Counted from the stretch's first letter, positions 16,356 through 25,849 are shown. The stretch is DNA of 64,000 nucleotides from Actinophytocola sp. (GCF_009379765.1 NZ_WHTD01000005.1:1-64000), one strand, 5' to 3'. Numbers and translations are program-made. The notes: generated from the letters alone by a model not told the origin.

Positions 16356-16917
16356 GCGGAAGCTGATTGCGTGGGCGTTCATGTACTCGCTCGACGGCCT
16401 TCTCGCCGACGACGGCACCGAGTACTGGCAGTACTGCTTCGGCCTGCCCGCCGACCCGGCGGCCACGAAGCAGAAGATCGACCTCTACCAGAGCGCGTAC
16501 GCGCACATCATGGGCCGCACCACCTACGAGGCCATGTCCGTGGCCATACCGTCGGCCCCCGACCACCCGTTCACCCCCATCCTGAACGCCGCGCGCGAGG
16601 TCGTCTTCTCCCGGACTCTGAGGACGGCCGAGTGGGCCAACACCACCATCGCCGCTGGTGACACGACAGAAGAGATCGACAAGCTCAGGCGAGGCGGCGA
16701 CGGCCACATCGTGGTCTGGGGCGGCGTTGGCTTGTGGCGGTCGCTCATGCGGCTCGACGTGATCGACGAGTTCCGCCTGGACTTGCACCTCTACGTTGCG
16801 GGCGAGGGTACCCGGCTGTTCAACGACGACGTCCCCAAGTCCTACCGGCTCGACCTGGTCTCCAGCACCGAGTTCAGCAACGGGACCATCGGGCTGCACT
16901 ACCGCCGGCACCGCTGA
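16354..16917 (+). CDS. Dihydrofolate reductase-like (RibD C-terminal) family protein
   Basis: A 187-residue protein of the RibD_C/DHFR-like superfamily: MRKLIAWAFMYSLDGLLAD, IMGRTTYEAM, REVVFSRTL, then GGDGHIVVWGGVGLWRSLMRLDVIDEFRLDLHLYVAGEGTRLF. It probably uses NADPH to reduce an unknown small molecule. The RBS (GAGGAG) lies inside the divergent HxlR gene because the two start codons share the sequence CATG. The HxlR/reductase pair is a common actinobacterial arrangement. Confidence 0.86.
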   Translation: MRKLIAWAFMYSLDGLLADDGTEYWQYCFGLPADPAATKQKIDLYQSAYAHIMGRTTYEAMSVAIPSAPDHPFTPILNAAREVVFSRTLRTAEWANTTIAAGDTTEEIDKLRRGGDGHIVVWGGVGLWRSLMRLDVIDEFRLDLHLYVAGEGTRLFNDDVPKSYRLDLVSSTEFSNGTIGLHYRRHR

Positions 16918-17193
16918 ACCGGCGGCCGACATGCACGACAAGCGAGCGCCACTACCTGTCCGAGGGGTCCATGGCACGGGCGGCCAGCCCATGCTCTGGT
17001 CCTATGCGGACAGCGAATAGGGCCTGAAAGGTGGGTTCCCATGGCTGGCTGCTTACCACCTCTGACGAGCGTGCGCAGCGCACAATCGGCCATGCTGAGG
17101 CGACAGACGATCCGTCCGATAGGGTCACCACGGCTCGTGAACGATTCCCAGGCCCGTCGAGGCCTCGCTTTCGACCGCTGTTGGAGAAGATGC

Positions 17194-17763
17194 ATGCGAC
17201 CGACCCTGACAATCGTCATTCTGTTCACAGCGACGACGCTCGCCGGATGCGCGTCAGCCACAACCGATGCGGGCACTGTGGCGTCCTCAACACCCACGAC
17301 CACGGCGGTCAGCCCAAGCGAGGCCACCCGCACCGCAACGCGTGGGGCCACCCCCACCCCGACGATCACACCGCTCACGCTGTCCCGGGAGCAGGCTGCG
17401 GAGCGCTACCTGGCCATCATCCGGCCGTACAACGTAGCACTGGAGAAGCTCGAGCAGGCGATCAATAGCGGCGAACCCCTCGCAACGCAAACCGCGCTGG
17501 CCGCCGAGACCGCCGAGGAGCTCGAAACCGAGATCGGCCAACTCCGGGGTACCGCCTGGCCACCCGAGGTTCGCACCCAGGTAGACGGACTCGTCGCGGC
17601 CTCTGAAAACGCCGTAGACCACTGGTCTGAGGCGGCCAGCGCGCAGACGCGCGATGATCTGATCCAGGCTGTTCTCGCCGCCGCCGAGTTCGACGGGACC
17701 GACGCTGCGAGCACTATTCGCGAACTTCTGGACCTCGACTCCTACGACGAACGTGACTACTAG
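17194..17763 (+). CDS. Predicted lipoprotein of unknown function
   Basis: A 189-residue protein with a type II signal peptide: MRPTLTIVILFTATTLAGC (lipobox LAGC, lipidated Cys about residue 19). A Ser/Thr/Pro-rich linker (about 25-60) leads to an all-helical domain (QAAERYLAIIRPYNVALEKLEQAINSGE, ETAEELETEIGQLRGTAWPPEVRTQVDGLVAASENAVDHW) resembling small exported four-helix proteins. ATG 17194 is preferred because GGAGAAG precedes it and the longer frame lacks a signal peptide. No specific function can be given. Confidence 0.75.
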   Translation: MRPTLTIVILFTATTLAGCASATTDAGTVASSTPTTTAVSPSEATRTATRGATPTPTITPLTLSREQAAERYLAIIRPYNVALEKLEQAINSGEPLATQTALAAETAEELETEIGQLRGTAWPPEVRTQVDGLVAASENAVDHWSEAASAQTRDDLIQAVLAAAEFDGTDAASTIRELLDLDSYDERDY

Positions 17764-17844
17764 CGAGGTCAGCCTCGGATCGTGTGTTGTCCACCATGTG
17801 AACGCGGCGACATGATCGTAGCTAGTAAACACTAATGTCGAATC

Positions 17845-18963
17845 GTGGAGACCGCAGCTCTGCGCCGGGGCTACGTGTATGTGACGCTCGCGGCCGCTCT
17901 TTTCGCCGTGAACGCGTCTGTGTCGAAGGTCGTACTCGAAGCCGGTGTCGAGCCGGCCACACTCGCGGCGCTGCGCAGCACGGGGGCCGCGCTGGGGCTA
18001 GGTGTGATCCTTCTCGCGGTCGCGCCGCGGCGCCTGCGGGTAACCCTGCGTGAGCTGCCGGCTCTCGCATTGCTCGGGGTGGCCGGTGCCGCGATGGTCC
18101 AGTGGCTGTACTTCGTGGCGATCCAGCGGATCCCGATCGGCATCGCGCTGTTGCTCGAGTTCACCGCTCCGGTGTTCGTCGCGCTCTACGTCCGGGTGGT
18201 GCGGCGTCAGGACGTCCGACGCCGGACCTGGCTGGCCATCGGCGTCGCTCTCGGCGGGCTGGCCATGGTCGCCCAGGTCTGGACGGACACCGGCCTCGAC
18301 CCGATCGGTGTGGTGGCGGGTCTTGGCGCCGCCGCGAGCGTGGCGACGTACTTCCTGGTCGGCAGCCACACGGCGGCTGCCCGCGACACCGGATCACTGA
18401 CCTTCTACATGTTCTTCTTCGGCGCGCTGTTCTGGACCGTGACCCAACCGTGGTGGACCGTCGACCTCTCGATGCTCGCGTCCTCGGCGCCCCTGCTCGG
18501 CACACTGGACGCCTACTCCGTTCCGGCCTGGGCGGGAGTGGTCTGGATCGTCGTGCTCGGCACGCTCGCGCCCTATGCGCTGAACCTCGCCGCTCTTGGG
18601 CGCATCAGCCCGACGGCCGTCGGCGTGGTCGGCATGTCCGAGCCGGTGGGCGCCGGGCTGGTCGCCTGGGCCTGGCTCGGCCAGGCGCTGACCGCGATTC
18701 AGGTCGCGGGCGGTCTGATCGTCCTTGTCGGCATCGCACTCGTCCAGCGCGCCGCCGCACCGGCGCCCGTCTCCGCGAAAGCCGGCCGGATTCGCGGGAA
18801 GATGGGACCGGAGGTGGATGACCGTGGCCAAGAAGAACAACCCCTCGAAAGCACCCAGCAAGGACGGCACGAAGCCCCAGCGCGTGCCTCGGGCGGTGTA
18901 CGAGAAAGAGCTGCTCCGCCTGCAGGCGGAGCTCGTGACGATGCAGGAGTGGGTCCGGGCTGA
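17845..18963 (+). CDS. EamA-family (DMT superfamily) transporter
   Basis: A ten-helix drug/metabolite-type exporter with two EamA repeats: first from GYVYVTLAAALFAVNASVSKVVLEAG to LGGLAMVAQVW, second from IGVVAGLGAAASVATYFLVGSHTA to IVLVGIALVQRA. These carry amino acids, nucleosides or similar metabolites; the substrate is unknown. The membrane part ends near residue 312; the last ~60 residues are hydrophilic and overlap the ppk2 gene by 146 bp, so the original stop has probably been lost by frameshift. GTG 17845 has TAATGT 6 nt upstream (leaderless). Confidence 0.85.
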   Translation: METAALRRGYVYVTLAAALFAVNASVSKVVLEAGVEPATLAALRSTGAALGLGVILLAVAPRRLRVTLRELPALALLGVAGAAMVQWLYFVAIQRIPIGIALLLEFTAPVFVALYVRVVRRQDVRRRTWLAIGVALGGLAMVAQVWTDTGLDPIGVVAGLGAAASVATYFLVGSHTAAARDTGSLTFYMFFFGALFWTVTQPWWTVDLSMLASSAPLLGTLDAYSVPAWAGVVWIVVLGTLAPYALNLAALGRISPTAVGVVGMSEPVGAGLVAWAWLGQALTAIQVAGGLIVLVGIALVQRAAAPAPVSAKAGRIRGKMGPEVDDRGQEEQPLESTQQGRHEAPARASGGVRERAAPPAGGARDDAGVGPG

Positions 18964-19666
18964 GGGCGCCCGCATGGTCGTCGTCTTCGAAGGACGTGAC
19001 GCGGCGGGCAAGGGCAGCGCTATCAAGCGGGTGACCCAGTACCTCAACCCACGCGTGGCACGGATCGTCGCGCTGCCGGCTCCGACCGAGCGGGAGCGTC
19101 ACCAGTGGTACTTCCAGCGCTACATCGAGCAGCTGCCCTCGGCCGGCGAGATCGTGCTGTTCGACAGGAGCTGGTACAACCGCGCGGGCGTCGAGCGGGT
19201 GATGGGATTCTGCACGAAGGAGGAGTACACCCGGTTCCTGCGCCAATGCCCCATCCTCGAGCGGCTCCTCATCGAGGACGGGATCCTGCTGCGCAAGTAC
19301 TGGTTCTCCGTTAGCGACGCGGAGCAGGAGCAGCGGTTCCAGAGCCGGCTCGAGGACCCGATGCGCAGATGGAAGCTGTCGCCGATGGACCTGGAGTCGA
19401 TCACCCGGTGGGAGAGCTACTCGCGCGCCAAGGACGACATGCTCGTCCATACGGACATCCCCGAGGCACCGTGGTACGTGGTCGAGAGCGATGACAAGCG
19501 CCGGGCCCGGATCAACATGATTGCTCACCTGATCTCCACCATTCCGTTCCACGAGGTCCAGCGCCCGCCGTTGAGGCTGCCGCCCCGGCCGCCGTCACCT
19601 GGATACGAGCGGCCACCGAAGGAGATGCAGACCTACGTGCCCGACCACGCGGCCTCTCTTGCCTAG
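18818..19666 (+). CDS. ppk2: Polyphosphate kinase 2 (PPK2)
   Basis: A 282-residue P-loop kinase of the PPK2 family, which phosphorylates nucleotides with polyphosphate (ADP/GDP to ATP/GTP in the one-domain class). Walker A is FEGRDAAGKGSAIKR (about 54-68); the lid and catalytic region appear as RHQWYFQRYIEQLPSAGEIVLFDRSWYNRAGVERVMGFC (Walker B FDRSWYN) and LLRKYWFSVSDAEQEQRFQSR. The ATG at 18818 is preceded by GGAGGT and lies within the 3' end of the EamA frame. The stop overlaps the convergent AraC gene by 4 bp. Confidence 0.92.
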   Translation: MTVAKKNNPSKAPSKDGTKPQRVPRAVYEKELLRLQAELVTMQEWVRAEGARMVVVFEGRDAAGKGSAIKRVTQYLNPRVARIVALPAPTERERHQWYFQRYIEQLPSAGEIVLFDRSWYNRAGVERVMGFCTKEEYTRFLRQCPILERLLIEDGILLRKYWFSVSDAEQEQRFQSRLEDPMRRWKLSPMDLESITRWESYSRAKDDMLVHTDIPEAPWYVVESDDKRRARINMIAHLISTIPFHEVQRPPLRLPPRPPSPGYERPPKEMQTYVPDHAASLA

Positions 19667-20598
19667 CTGCGGAAGGTGCGGCGGTAGGTGTCAGGTGGCA
19701 CGCCAACGGTGCGGTTGAAGTGTCGGCGCAGCGTTGTGGCGGTGCCCATGCCGGCAGCCGCCGCGATGGCGTCGACGCTGTCGTCGGTGGTCTCCAGCAG
19801 CTCCTGGGCGCGGCGGATCCGCTGGGTCAGCAGCCATTGCAGCGGGGCGGTGCCGGTCACCGACCTGAAATGGCGACCCAGGTTGCGCGAGCTCATGTTC
19901 GCGCGGCGGGCCAGATCCTCCACGGTCAGCGGATGGTCCAGCCGTTCGATCACCCAGGGGAACAGCTCGGCGAGTGGGTGGTTGTCCTGGGCGGGCACCG
20001 GAGTAGTGACGAACTGCGCCTGGCCGCCGGCCCGGTGCGGCGGCACGACCAGGCGGCGGGCGACCGTGTTGGCGATCGCCGAGCCGTGGTCGAAGCGGAC
20101 CAGATGCAGGCACAGGTCCATCGCGGCGGCCTTTCCGGCGGAGGTGAGCACGCTGCCGTTGTCGACGTAGAGCACGTCCGGGTCGACCTCCACCCGGGGA
20201 TAGCGGGCGGCCAGTGCCTCGGTGTGGGCCCAGTGCGTGGTCGCACGCCGCCCGTCCAGCAGACCGGCGGCGGCCAGCACGAACGCGCCCGTGCAAAGGG
20301 AGACCACCCGCGCGCCCGCCTCGTGGGCCGTGCGCACGGCGTCGACCAGGTCGGCGGGCGGGTCCTCGTCGACATCGGCCAACGCGGGAACGATCACCGT
20401 GTCGACGCGCGCCAGTTGGTCGAGCCCGCAGTCCGGCTCCAGCCGGAACCGGCCGACCCGCACGGCGCCCGAGCCGCAGACGGCAACGTCGTACCAGGGG
20501 TCGACCACACCGGACAGGTCGGCGCCGAAGACCTCGTACGCCATGGCCAACTCGAAGTACAGCATCCCGTCGGTGACGGTCAGCGCAACAGTGCTCAT
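19663..20598 (-). CDS. GlxA-type AraC regulator with DJ-1/PfpI domain
   Basis: A 311-residue regulator: an N-terminal class-I glutamine-amidotransferase-like domain (VALTVTDGMLYFELAMAYEVFG, VVSLCTGAFVLAAAGLLDGRRATTHWAH with the elbow Cys) and a C-terminal AraC domain (LTVEDLARRANMSSRNLGRHFRSVTGTAPLQWLLTQRIRRAQELL, then IAAAAGMGTATTLRRHFNRTVGVPPDTYRR). GlxA-type proteins regulate catabolic or stress genes in response to small ligands. The ATG at 20598 lies 7 nt from TACAAT on the minus strand (leaderless). It is divergent from the saccharopine-dehydrogenase-like gene. Confidence 0.9.
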   Translation of the reverse strand: MSTVALTVTDGMLYFELAMAYEVFGADLSGVVDPWYDVAVCGSGAVRVGRFRLEPDCGLDQLARVDTVIVPALADVDEDPPADLVDAVRTAHEAGARVVSLCTGAFVLAAAGLLDGRRATTHWAHTEALAARYPRVEVDPDVLYVDNGSVLTSAGKAAAMDLCLHLVRFDHGSAIANTVARRLVVPPHRAGGQAQFVTTPVPAQDNHPLAELFPWVIERLDHPLTVEDLARRANMSSRNLGRHFRSVTGTAPLQWLLTQRIRRAQELLETTDDSVDAIAAAAGMGTATTLRRHFNRTVGVPPDTYRRTFRS

Positions 20599-20695
20599 GT
20601 CCGAAATTGTACGCATCGTGGCGTTCCGGACACTGGCGCTGGGTGGCTGTCGTCGTCAGGCTGTCCAGAGTGGATCATTCGAGCACGGAGGAGAA

Positions 20696-21727
20696 TTGAG
20701 GGGTCACACGGTGGCGGTGTTCGGTGCCTACGGGCACACCGGGCGGTTTGTGGTGGCAGAGTTGCGCGAGCGCGGGTTTGTCCCGCTTCTCTCCGGCCGC
20801 GACGCGGACAAGTTGCAGGCGCTGGCGGCGTCCCATCCGGGGCTCGATGTTCGGTCGGCGTCGGTCGACGACCCGGCCTCGCTCGACCGCGCGCTGGACG
20901 GCGCGGCGGCCGTGATCAACTGTGCCGGGCCCTTCGCCGCGACCGCCGCCCCGGTGATCGAGGCGGCACTGCGCGCTGGCATCCCGTATGTGGATGTGTC
21001 GGCCGAGATCGAGGCCAACATCGACACGTTCACGCACTTCGCGGACCACGCCCGCGCAGCACGCACCGTGGTGGTTCCCGCGATGGCCTTCTATGGCGGC
21101 CTCGGCGACCTGTTGGCCACCACGGCGATGGGCGACTGGACGGCGGCCGACGAGGCGCACATCGCGTACGGGCTGAGCAGTTGGCACCCCACGGCCGGGA
21201 CCCGCGCCGCGAGCAAGGTCTCCCGGCAGCGGCGGAACGGCCGGCGCGTCCGCTACACCAACGGGCGGCTGGAGTACCGCGACGACGCCCCGCCGACCCT
21301 GGAGTGGCCCTTTCCTGCCCCGATGGGCACCCGGACCGTCATCGGCGAGTTCACGATGGCTGACGTCGTCACCATCCCCAGCCACCTGTCTGTCCCTGAG
21401 GTGCGCACGTACATGACGGCCGACGCGGCCAAGGACGTGGCGGCTCCGGACACATCGACACCGACCGCGGTCGACGAGCGCGGTCGGTCCTCGCAGACCT
21501 TCCTCGTCGACGTCCTCGTGCGCTCCGGCGGCACGGAACGACGCGCTGTTGCGAGCGGCCAGGACATCTACGCCGTCAGCGCGCCGCTCGCGGTGGAAGC
21601 GGTCCACCGCATTCTCACCGGACAGACCAGGACGACCGGCGTCGCCTCCGCCGGCGAGATCTTCGACGCACCCGACTTCCTCCAGGCGCTGTCCGCGCAC
21701 ATCTCGCTCGAACCGCGCCGCGAGTGA
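20696..21727 (+). CDS. Saccharopine dehydrogenase-like NAD(P)-binding oxidoreductase
   Basis: A 343-residue protein with an N-terminal Rossmann fold (VAVFGAYGHTGRFVVAELRERGF; GxxGxTGR) and the family blocks AAVINCAGPF, GIPYVDVSAE and PAMAFYGGLGDLL, as in saccharopine dehydrogenase NADP-binding domain proteins and mycobacterial trans-acting enoyl reductases. The physiological substrate is unknown. The start is TTG at 20696, supported by the strong RBS GGAGGAGA 4 nt upstream. Divergent from the GlxA-type regulator, which may control it. Confidence 0.83.
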   Translation: MRGHTVAVFGAYGHTGRFVVAELRERGFVPLLSGRDADKLQALAASHPGLDVRSASVDDPASLDRALDGAAAVINCAGPFAATAAPVIEAALRAGIPYVDVSAEIEANIDTFTHFADHARAARTVVVPAMAFYGGLGDLLATTAMGDWTAADEAHIAYGLSSWHPTAGTRAASKVSRQRRNGRRVRYTNGRLEYRDDAPPTLEWPFPAPMGTRTVIGEFTMADVVTIPSHLSVPEVRTYMTADAAKDVAAPDTSTPTAVDERGRSSQTFLVDVLVRSGGTERRAVASGQDIYAVSAPLAVEAVHRILTGQTRTTGVASAGEIFDAPDFLQALSAHISLEPRRE

Positions 21728-22048
21728 CCACCCGGCCACCACACCAAGAGTTCGAGTTGAGCCACAATTCACGCCGCCCGATCGGAAGCCCCTTCAAACC
21801 GCACAACCGCAGGTCATCTGGACTGCAGGGGCTACCAATGCCTCGGTGTGGTGGACCCAACGTGTCGGCATAAGAACCGGGAAGTGCTGGTGGACGGGCC
21901 GGAGGTCAGTCTTCGGCCGCTCCGGGCTCGCCGAGCACGTGCGTAAGCCGGTTCTGCGGTGTCAGGATGCGGCCGGCACGGATCGCGGTTGGGAACTGGC
22001 GTCACTCACCTGCGCTCCTGTGTCTGTCGCGCAAGCACATTGTGGGGC
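21728..22048. other. Intergenic region with a diverged gene relic
   Basis: No intact gene. It contains one copy (21848-21920) of a dispersed ~70-bp repeat whose second copy lies at 25836-25908. Confidence 0.4.
21848..21920 (+). repeat. Dispersed repeat, copy 1
   Basis: GGTGGACCCAACGTGTCGGC and the following ~50 bp match 25836-25908 closely over the first ~40 bp and more loosely afterwards. In this copy the frame that follows GTGTCGGCA is interrupted at once by TAA. Confidence 0.5.
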
Positions 22049-22456
22049 CTACGCGACCGAGTGGGCACAGCCCATCGCCTCGTCGGCGGCGGTCTCACTG
22101 TGGGTGCGCTGCAGGTGAGCCTCGCCCCATACCCGGACGCTCTCCACCACTGGCAGGACCGTGGTTCCGTAGGGCGTGAGCCGGTAGATGACGGGTGCCG
22201 GGACCGGTCCGGTCACCACGCGCTCGACGAGCCCGTCGGCCTCGAGCTCACGTAGCTGCTCGGCCAACACCTTGGGCGTGATCGGCGCACCCCGACGGCG
22301 CAGGCCGGCGAAGTGGGACTCGCCATGGGCGAGCCAGTACAACAGGGTCAGCTTCCACTTCCCACCGATCGCGGCGAACGCCGCGGCTATCGGGCAGCCG
22401 GGCAGAGGATTGGGGCGCGCCGGGGACAGGTTACTTGCAGGTGCCTTCTTGTTCAT
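22049..22456 (-). CDS. HxlR-family transcriptional regulator
   Basis: A 135-residue regulator with a full HxlR winged helix: GCPIAAAFAAIGGKWKLTLLYWLAHGESHFAGLRRRGAPITPKVLAEQLRELEADGLVER, with the conserved Cys-Pro and GGKWK motifs, then YRLTPYGTTVLPVVESVRVWGEAH. HxlR proteins often sense aldehydes or thiol oxidation through the N-terminal Cys. ATG 22456 is preceded by GGAGC. Divergent from the secreted DUF1579-like protein. Confidence 0.9.
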   Translation of the reverse strand: MNKKAPASNLSPARPNPLPGCPIAAAFAAIGGKWKLTLLYWLAHGESHFAGLRRRGAPITPKVLAEQLRELEADGLVERVVTGPVPAPVIYRLTPYGTTVLPVVESVRVWGEAHLQRTHSETAADEAMGCAHSVA

Positions 22457-22483
22457 GGTTGTGCTCCGTCGGATAGTCGAATC

Positions 22484-23104
22484 GTGAACATCCGCACGCT
22501 GCTCACCGTGCCACACGGACGAATTCTGGTCGCGTTCCTCGCTGTCCTCACGCTGACCGCGTCGGAGTCGGCGTCGGCGTCGGGCGACACCTCGACGGCG
22601 CCCTCCACATCTCCGGCCGGTGTCGAGGACGGCCAACGGGACTTTGACTGGGAAATCGGCGCCTGGCACACGGAGGTTCGAGTGCTCGCCGATCCGCTGT
22701 CGGAAACCGAGGACGAATGGCTCCGCTTCGAGGGCACGTCCGTCGTGCGCCCGCTGCTGGACCGGCGGGCGAACGTCGTCGAGCTCGAGGTCGCCGGACC
22801 GAACGGACGGATCGAGGGTCTCAACATGCGGCTCTACGAGCCACATGCGAGGCGCTGGAGCCTGACCTTCGTCAACATCCGCAACGGACTGCTCACCCCA
22901 TCGGTGTATGGCGGGTTCCATGACGGGGTCGGTGAGTTCTACGGCGACGACCAACTCGGCGGACGCCCGATCAAGGTGCGCTTCCTCATCTACCGGCAGG
23001 GGCCGGACCGGGCCAAGTTCGAGCAGGCGTTCTCACAGGACGGCGGCGTGACCTGGGAGACGAACTGGATCGCCGTCGACCGCCGCATCGACCCCCATGG
23101 CTGA
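22484..23104 (+). CDS. Secreted DUF1579-like protein of unknown function
   Basis: A 206-residue protein with an N-terminal signal peptide (ILVAFLAVLTLTASESASASG) and one domain: FDWEIGAWHTEVRVLADPL, WLRFEGTSVVRPLLDRRANVVELEV, LNMRLYEPHARRWSLTFVN and FEQAFSQDGGVTWETNWIAVDRR. This pattern, opening with F-D-W-x-I-G-x-W and closing with W-E-x-N-W, is that of a lipocalin-like DUF family with no assigned reaction. The start is GTG 22484. The HxlR gene next door may regulate it. Confidence 0.7.
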   Translation: MNIRTLLTVPHGRILVAFLAVLTLTASESASASGDTSTAPSTSPAGVEDGQRDFDWEIGAWHTEVRVLADPLSETEDEWLRFEGTSVVRPLLDRRANVVELEVAGPNGRIEGLNMRLYEPHARRWSLTFVNIRNGLLTPSVYGGFHDGVGEFYGDDQLGGRPIKVRFLIYRQGPDRAKFEQAFSQDGGVTWETNWIAVDRRIDPHG

Positions 23105-23551
23105 GAGCTGGAGCCTCACGGACACGGGCCGATCGAACCCCTTACAACGGCGAGAGGTCCGCACGGACACGGTGGATGATCGCCCCTGAGACGGAGTGCA
23201 GGTACAGGCTTGGTGATCGAGGCTTCGTGATCATCAGGAGTACCCGTGCCCGCACGGCGCCGTGGCTGACCAACTCCTGGTGGGCCAATCCGCCGCGCGG
23301 CTACCATTTCGCCCGGTCTTCGATCCGGCCAGCCTCGGTCACCGTCAACCCGTCCACGCAATGCAACCACGCCGAGTCTGCAACCAACCGCACCGTGGGG
23401 ATGTGGGGCTCAGCCCCCCAACATCCGCAACCGGACCACGCTGGGTCGGGGACCAACCGCACCGTCGGGTCTGCGGGGGTCGCCCCCGCAGATTAATGAC
23501 GACCGACCCGGCGAAGGTGCGGAACGCACCGAGCAGGGGTCAGCCGAGGTC
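23105..23551. other. Non-coding region with two tandem hairpin units
   Basis: No gene supported. Two units beginning ACCAACCGCACCGT (about 23385 and 23452) each carry a G/C hairpin; the second is perfect, TCTGCGGGGG-TCG-CCCCCGCAGA (23470-23492), and the first (about 23400-23426) is GGGGCT..AGCCCC-based. They may be terminators or a duplicated REP-like unit. Confidence 0.5.
23470..23492. terminator. Perfect 10-bp stem, 3-nt loop hairpin
   Basis: TCTGCGGGGG-TCG-CCCCCGCAGA; strong intrinsic hairpin downstream of the secreted protein gene and just before the distal tRNA-Lys fragment. Confidence 0.5.
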
Positions 23552-23586
23552 GTGGGCCGTCTGGGGCTCGAACCCAGAACCTACGG
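23552..23586 (-). repeat. tRNA-Lys 3'-end fragment (distal att copy)
   Basis: Thirty-five bases identical, apart from one C-to-T change, to the 3' end of the intact tRNA-Lys at 31113-31185 (acceptor 3' strand, T arm, part of the anticodon stem). Same orientation as the tRNA. Marks the outer end of integrated DNA. Confidence 0.8.
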
Positions 23587-23916
23587 TTTCATGATCGCTC
23601 GATGTGATCTTCTGCCATCGTCCATCGATATGCGGCGTGACCTGCATATACCCAGTCCGGGGAGGGCTCGTCACAGGCGGTCAGATGTTGTTGTCTGCGG
23701 TTGTTTCCGTGGGGTAAACGTGGGATCTGATCATGGCTGGATTCAGTTCCTGGGTGCCCGATCTTCCCCAAGCCCAACCCCTGATCACTTGGGACGTCGC
23801 CCGCCAGAGTCAAGACAGCTTGGCGCGCCACCTCACGCCCCAAGTATGAGCGGACTCTGTTGGATCGATCAGCCTAAGGTCCAAGTTAAAGCCGGGATCA
23901 CTTGGTACGACACGGT

Positions 23917-25103
23917 CATGGACGCCAGCAGGTACCGGAGCAGCGAGTTCGGAGAGCCCGCGCAGGACTACGCCAGCGGCCGCAAGAGCGTTTATACGTA
24001 CTTCTTGCCGAAAAGCTACCGAGGTCGATTGATCTGGATCAGGAGACGATCTTGGCACTGTCGGAAGCCGACGCGGCCATCGGGTATCTCCAAGGTCTAG
24101 GCAAGCTGATCCGCGACCCCGATCTCTTGATCGGGCCATTCCTGACGCGCGAAGCTGTAGCAAGTTCTCGAATAGAAGGAACTCGAGCTTCTCTCTCAGA
24201 TGTCCTGAAAGCAGGAGAGGAAGAGGGAGAGGGAGAGGACCGGTCCGACGATATCGGTGAGGTTGTGCGGTATCTGCATGCAAGTCGCCGCGGCCTAGAA
24301 CTCATTAAGAGCCTGCCGATTACGCAGCGGTTGATAACCGAAGTGCACAAGTGTCTGCTGACGGGCGTTCGTGGAGAAGAACGCCAGCCGGGCGAATTGC
24401 GAAGATCACCTGTATGGATTGGCGCAGGGACTCACACTCTCGAAACTGCTCAGTATGTCGCTCCTGCGCCGAATCATCTTGGGGAGCTTCTCACGGACTG
24501 GGAGCGTTTTGTCAATACGCCAAGTCGCATCCCGGTGTTAGTGCGCTGCGCGTTGATGCATTATCAGTTTGAGACCATCCATCCCTTTTTGGATGAAAAT
24601 GGGCGAATTGGTCGCTTACTGGTAGGCCTTATGCTCATTAGCGAAGGACGGCTGACCACGCCACTGCTGTACCTTTCAGGATATCTGGAGAGCCATCGTT
24701 CAGAGTACTACGAACGACTGCAGGCGATACGTGAGCGAGGGGAGATGCAGGAATGGATAAAATTCTTCCTGCGAGCTATAAAAGAACAAGCTAGCGATGC
24801 TGCTGCGCGCGCGATCAAGCTTGTCGAACTCCGAGAGATGTATCTGGACCAGTCAAAAAGCGACCCATCTCGAATATCTGCAATTGTACCGCTAATATTC
24901 CGCAACCCCTTCATATCCGTTCCCGTGGTCATGCGGGCAACAAAAGTTAGTGATCAGGGGCACGTAATCTCCTGGCTAAAGCTGAGGGATTCGGATGGGT
25001 AAAAAAGGCGGGGAAGAGAGGTCGCGGGGGTCGCACGTTGTGGTTGGCTGAGGAAATTTACATAATCCTTGATGAGCCAACGTCGTATAGCTCGAACGCC
25101 TGA
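23917..25103 (+). pseudogene. Fic/DOC family AMPylase-like protein, twice frameshifted
   Basis: The Fic core is intact: HPFLDENGRIGR (HPFx[DE]GNGR-type catalytic loop) with an N-terminal inhibitory-type motif SSRIEGT that places it in class II. Residues MDASRYRSSEFGEPAQ start in another frame at 23917; the frame must shift near 24020 to reach LPRSIDLDQETILALSEADAA, and again near 24965 to reach KAEGFGWVKKAGKRGRGG...LAEEIYIILDEP before the stop at 25101. Fic proteins transfer AMP to target proteins. The DNA is markedly less GC-rich than its surroundings, a sign of transfer. Confidence 0.8.
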
Positions 25104-25269
25104 TCCCTTGCAAGGAGGGCTTCCTGCCATCCCTGGCGTAGCCCGATCGTGCCGGGTCAAGGGGCTCCTGAGTGCTGTCCGGCGCGTTGGGCCGGGTGTG
25201 CCCCTTGACGCGGTGCGATAGCTCTGTGGAGGTCGGCGGGATGGCAGGTTGTCCCTGAACGAACCGTAG

Positions 25270-25849
25270 CGTTGCCGCGGCCCGGAGAGGGCCTCGCAGC
25301 GCACTGGGAAGATTTCGGCGAGGACGCCGGGCTGATCAACATGAGGGCAACGTCATCCGCGCCGTGGGCCGCGGCAAGATCCTCAACCGTGGGAAGACCA
25401 CCAACGCTGTGCGGCCGTTCCCACTGCCGGACTGGTGCGTGACCATGCTCGTGAACAGGCGAGCGGCACTGGGCGCGGCATCCGGTCCGACCTTCCCGAG
25501 TTCGACGGGAACGATCCGCGAGGCAAGCAACGTCCGCAACCGGGCCTGGAACCCGTTCAAGCGGCGCGCGGGCTTCGGGTGGGTCATCTTCCGGACCTTC
25601 CGGAAGACGGTCGCAACGCTGCTCGACGACGCCGGGCTGACCGCCCGGCAGATCGCCGACGTGCTCGGCCACGCCCGGCCGTCGATGACCCAGGACGTCT
25701 ACATGGGCCGGCAGACCGTGCGCCGTACCGCGGCCGATGCGCTGCATGCGGCGCTCAACGAGGAGGCCTCGTACGTTGGGGTTTCCCGGGGGTTTGATCA
25801 AGGCTCATCCAGGGACAGCCTCGACTACCTGGCAATTTGGTGGACCTAA
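25270..25849 (+). pseudogene. Tyrosine recombinase (phage/ICE integrase) C-terminal remnant
   Basis: Carries the end of the catalytic domain: WEDFGEDAGLIN and VIRAVGRGKILNRGKT, AVRPFPLPDWC, WVIFRTFRKTVATLLDDAGLTARQIADVLGHARPSMTQDVYMGR, with the conserved Arg, His (LGHAR) and nucleophile Tyr (DVYMGR) visible. The N-terminal half is absent, the first blocks are in different frames, and the first catalytic His/Lys region is altered. It lies 0.7 kb from the att copy at 26572, as expected of an integrase for element B. Confidence 0.8.

Noticed and set aside
17800..17845. A specific operator (CGACAT...ATGTCG, TAGT-AAAC-ACTA) before the EamA gene
   Set aside because: Arms are only 4-6 bp and no regulator is adjacent; not distinguishable from chance.
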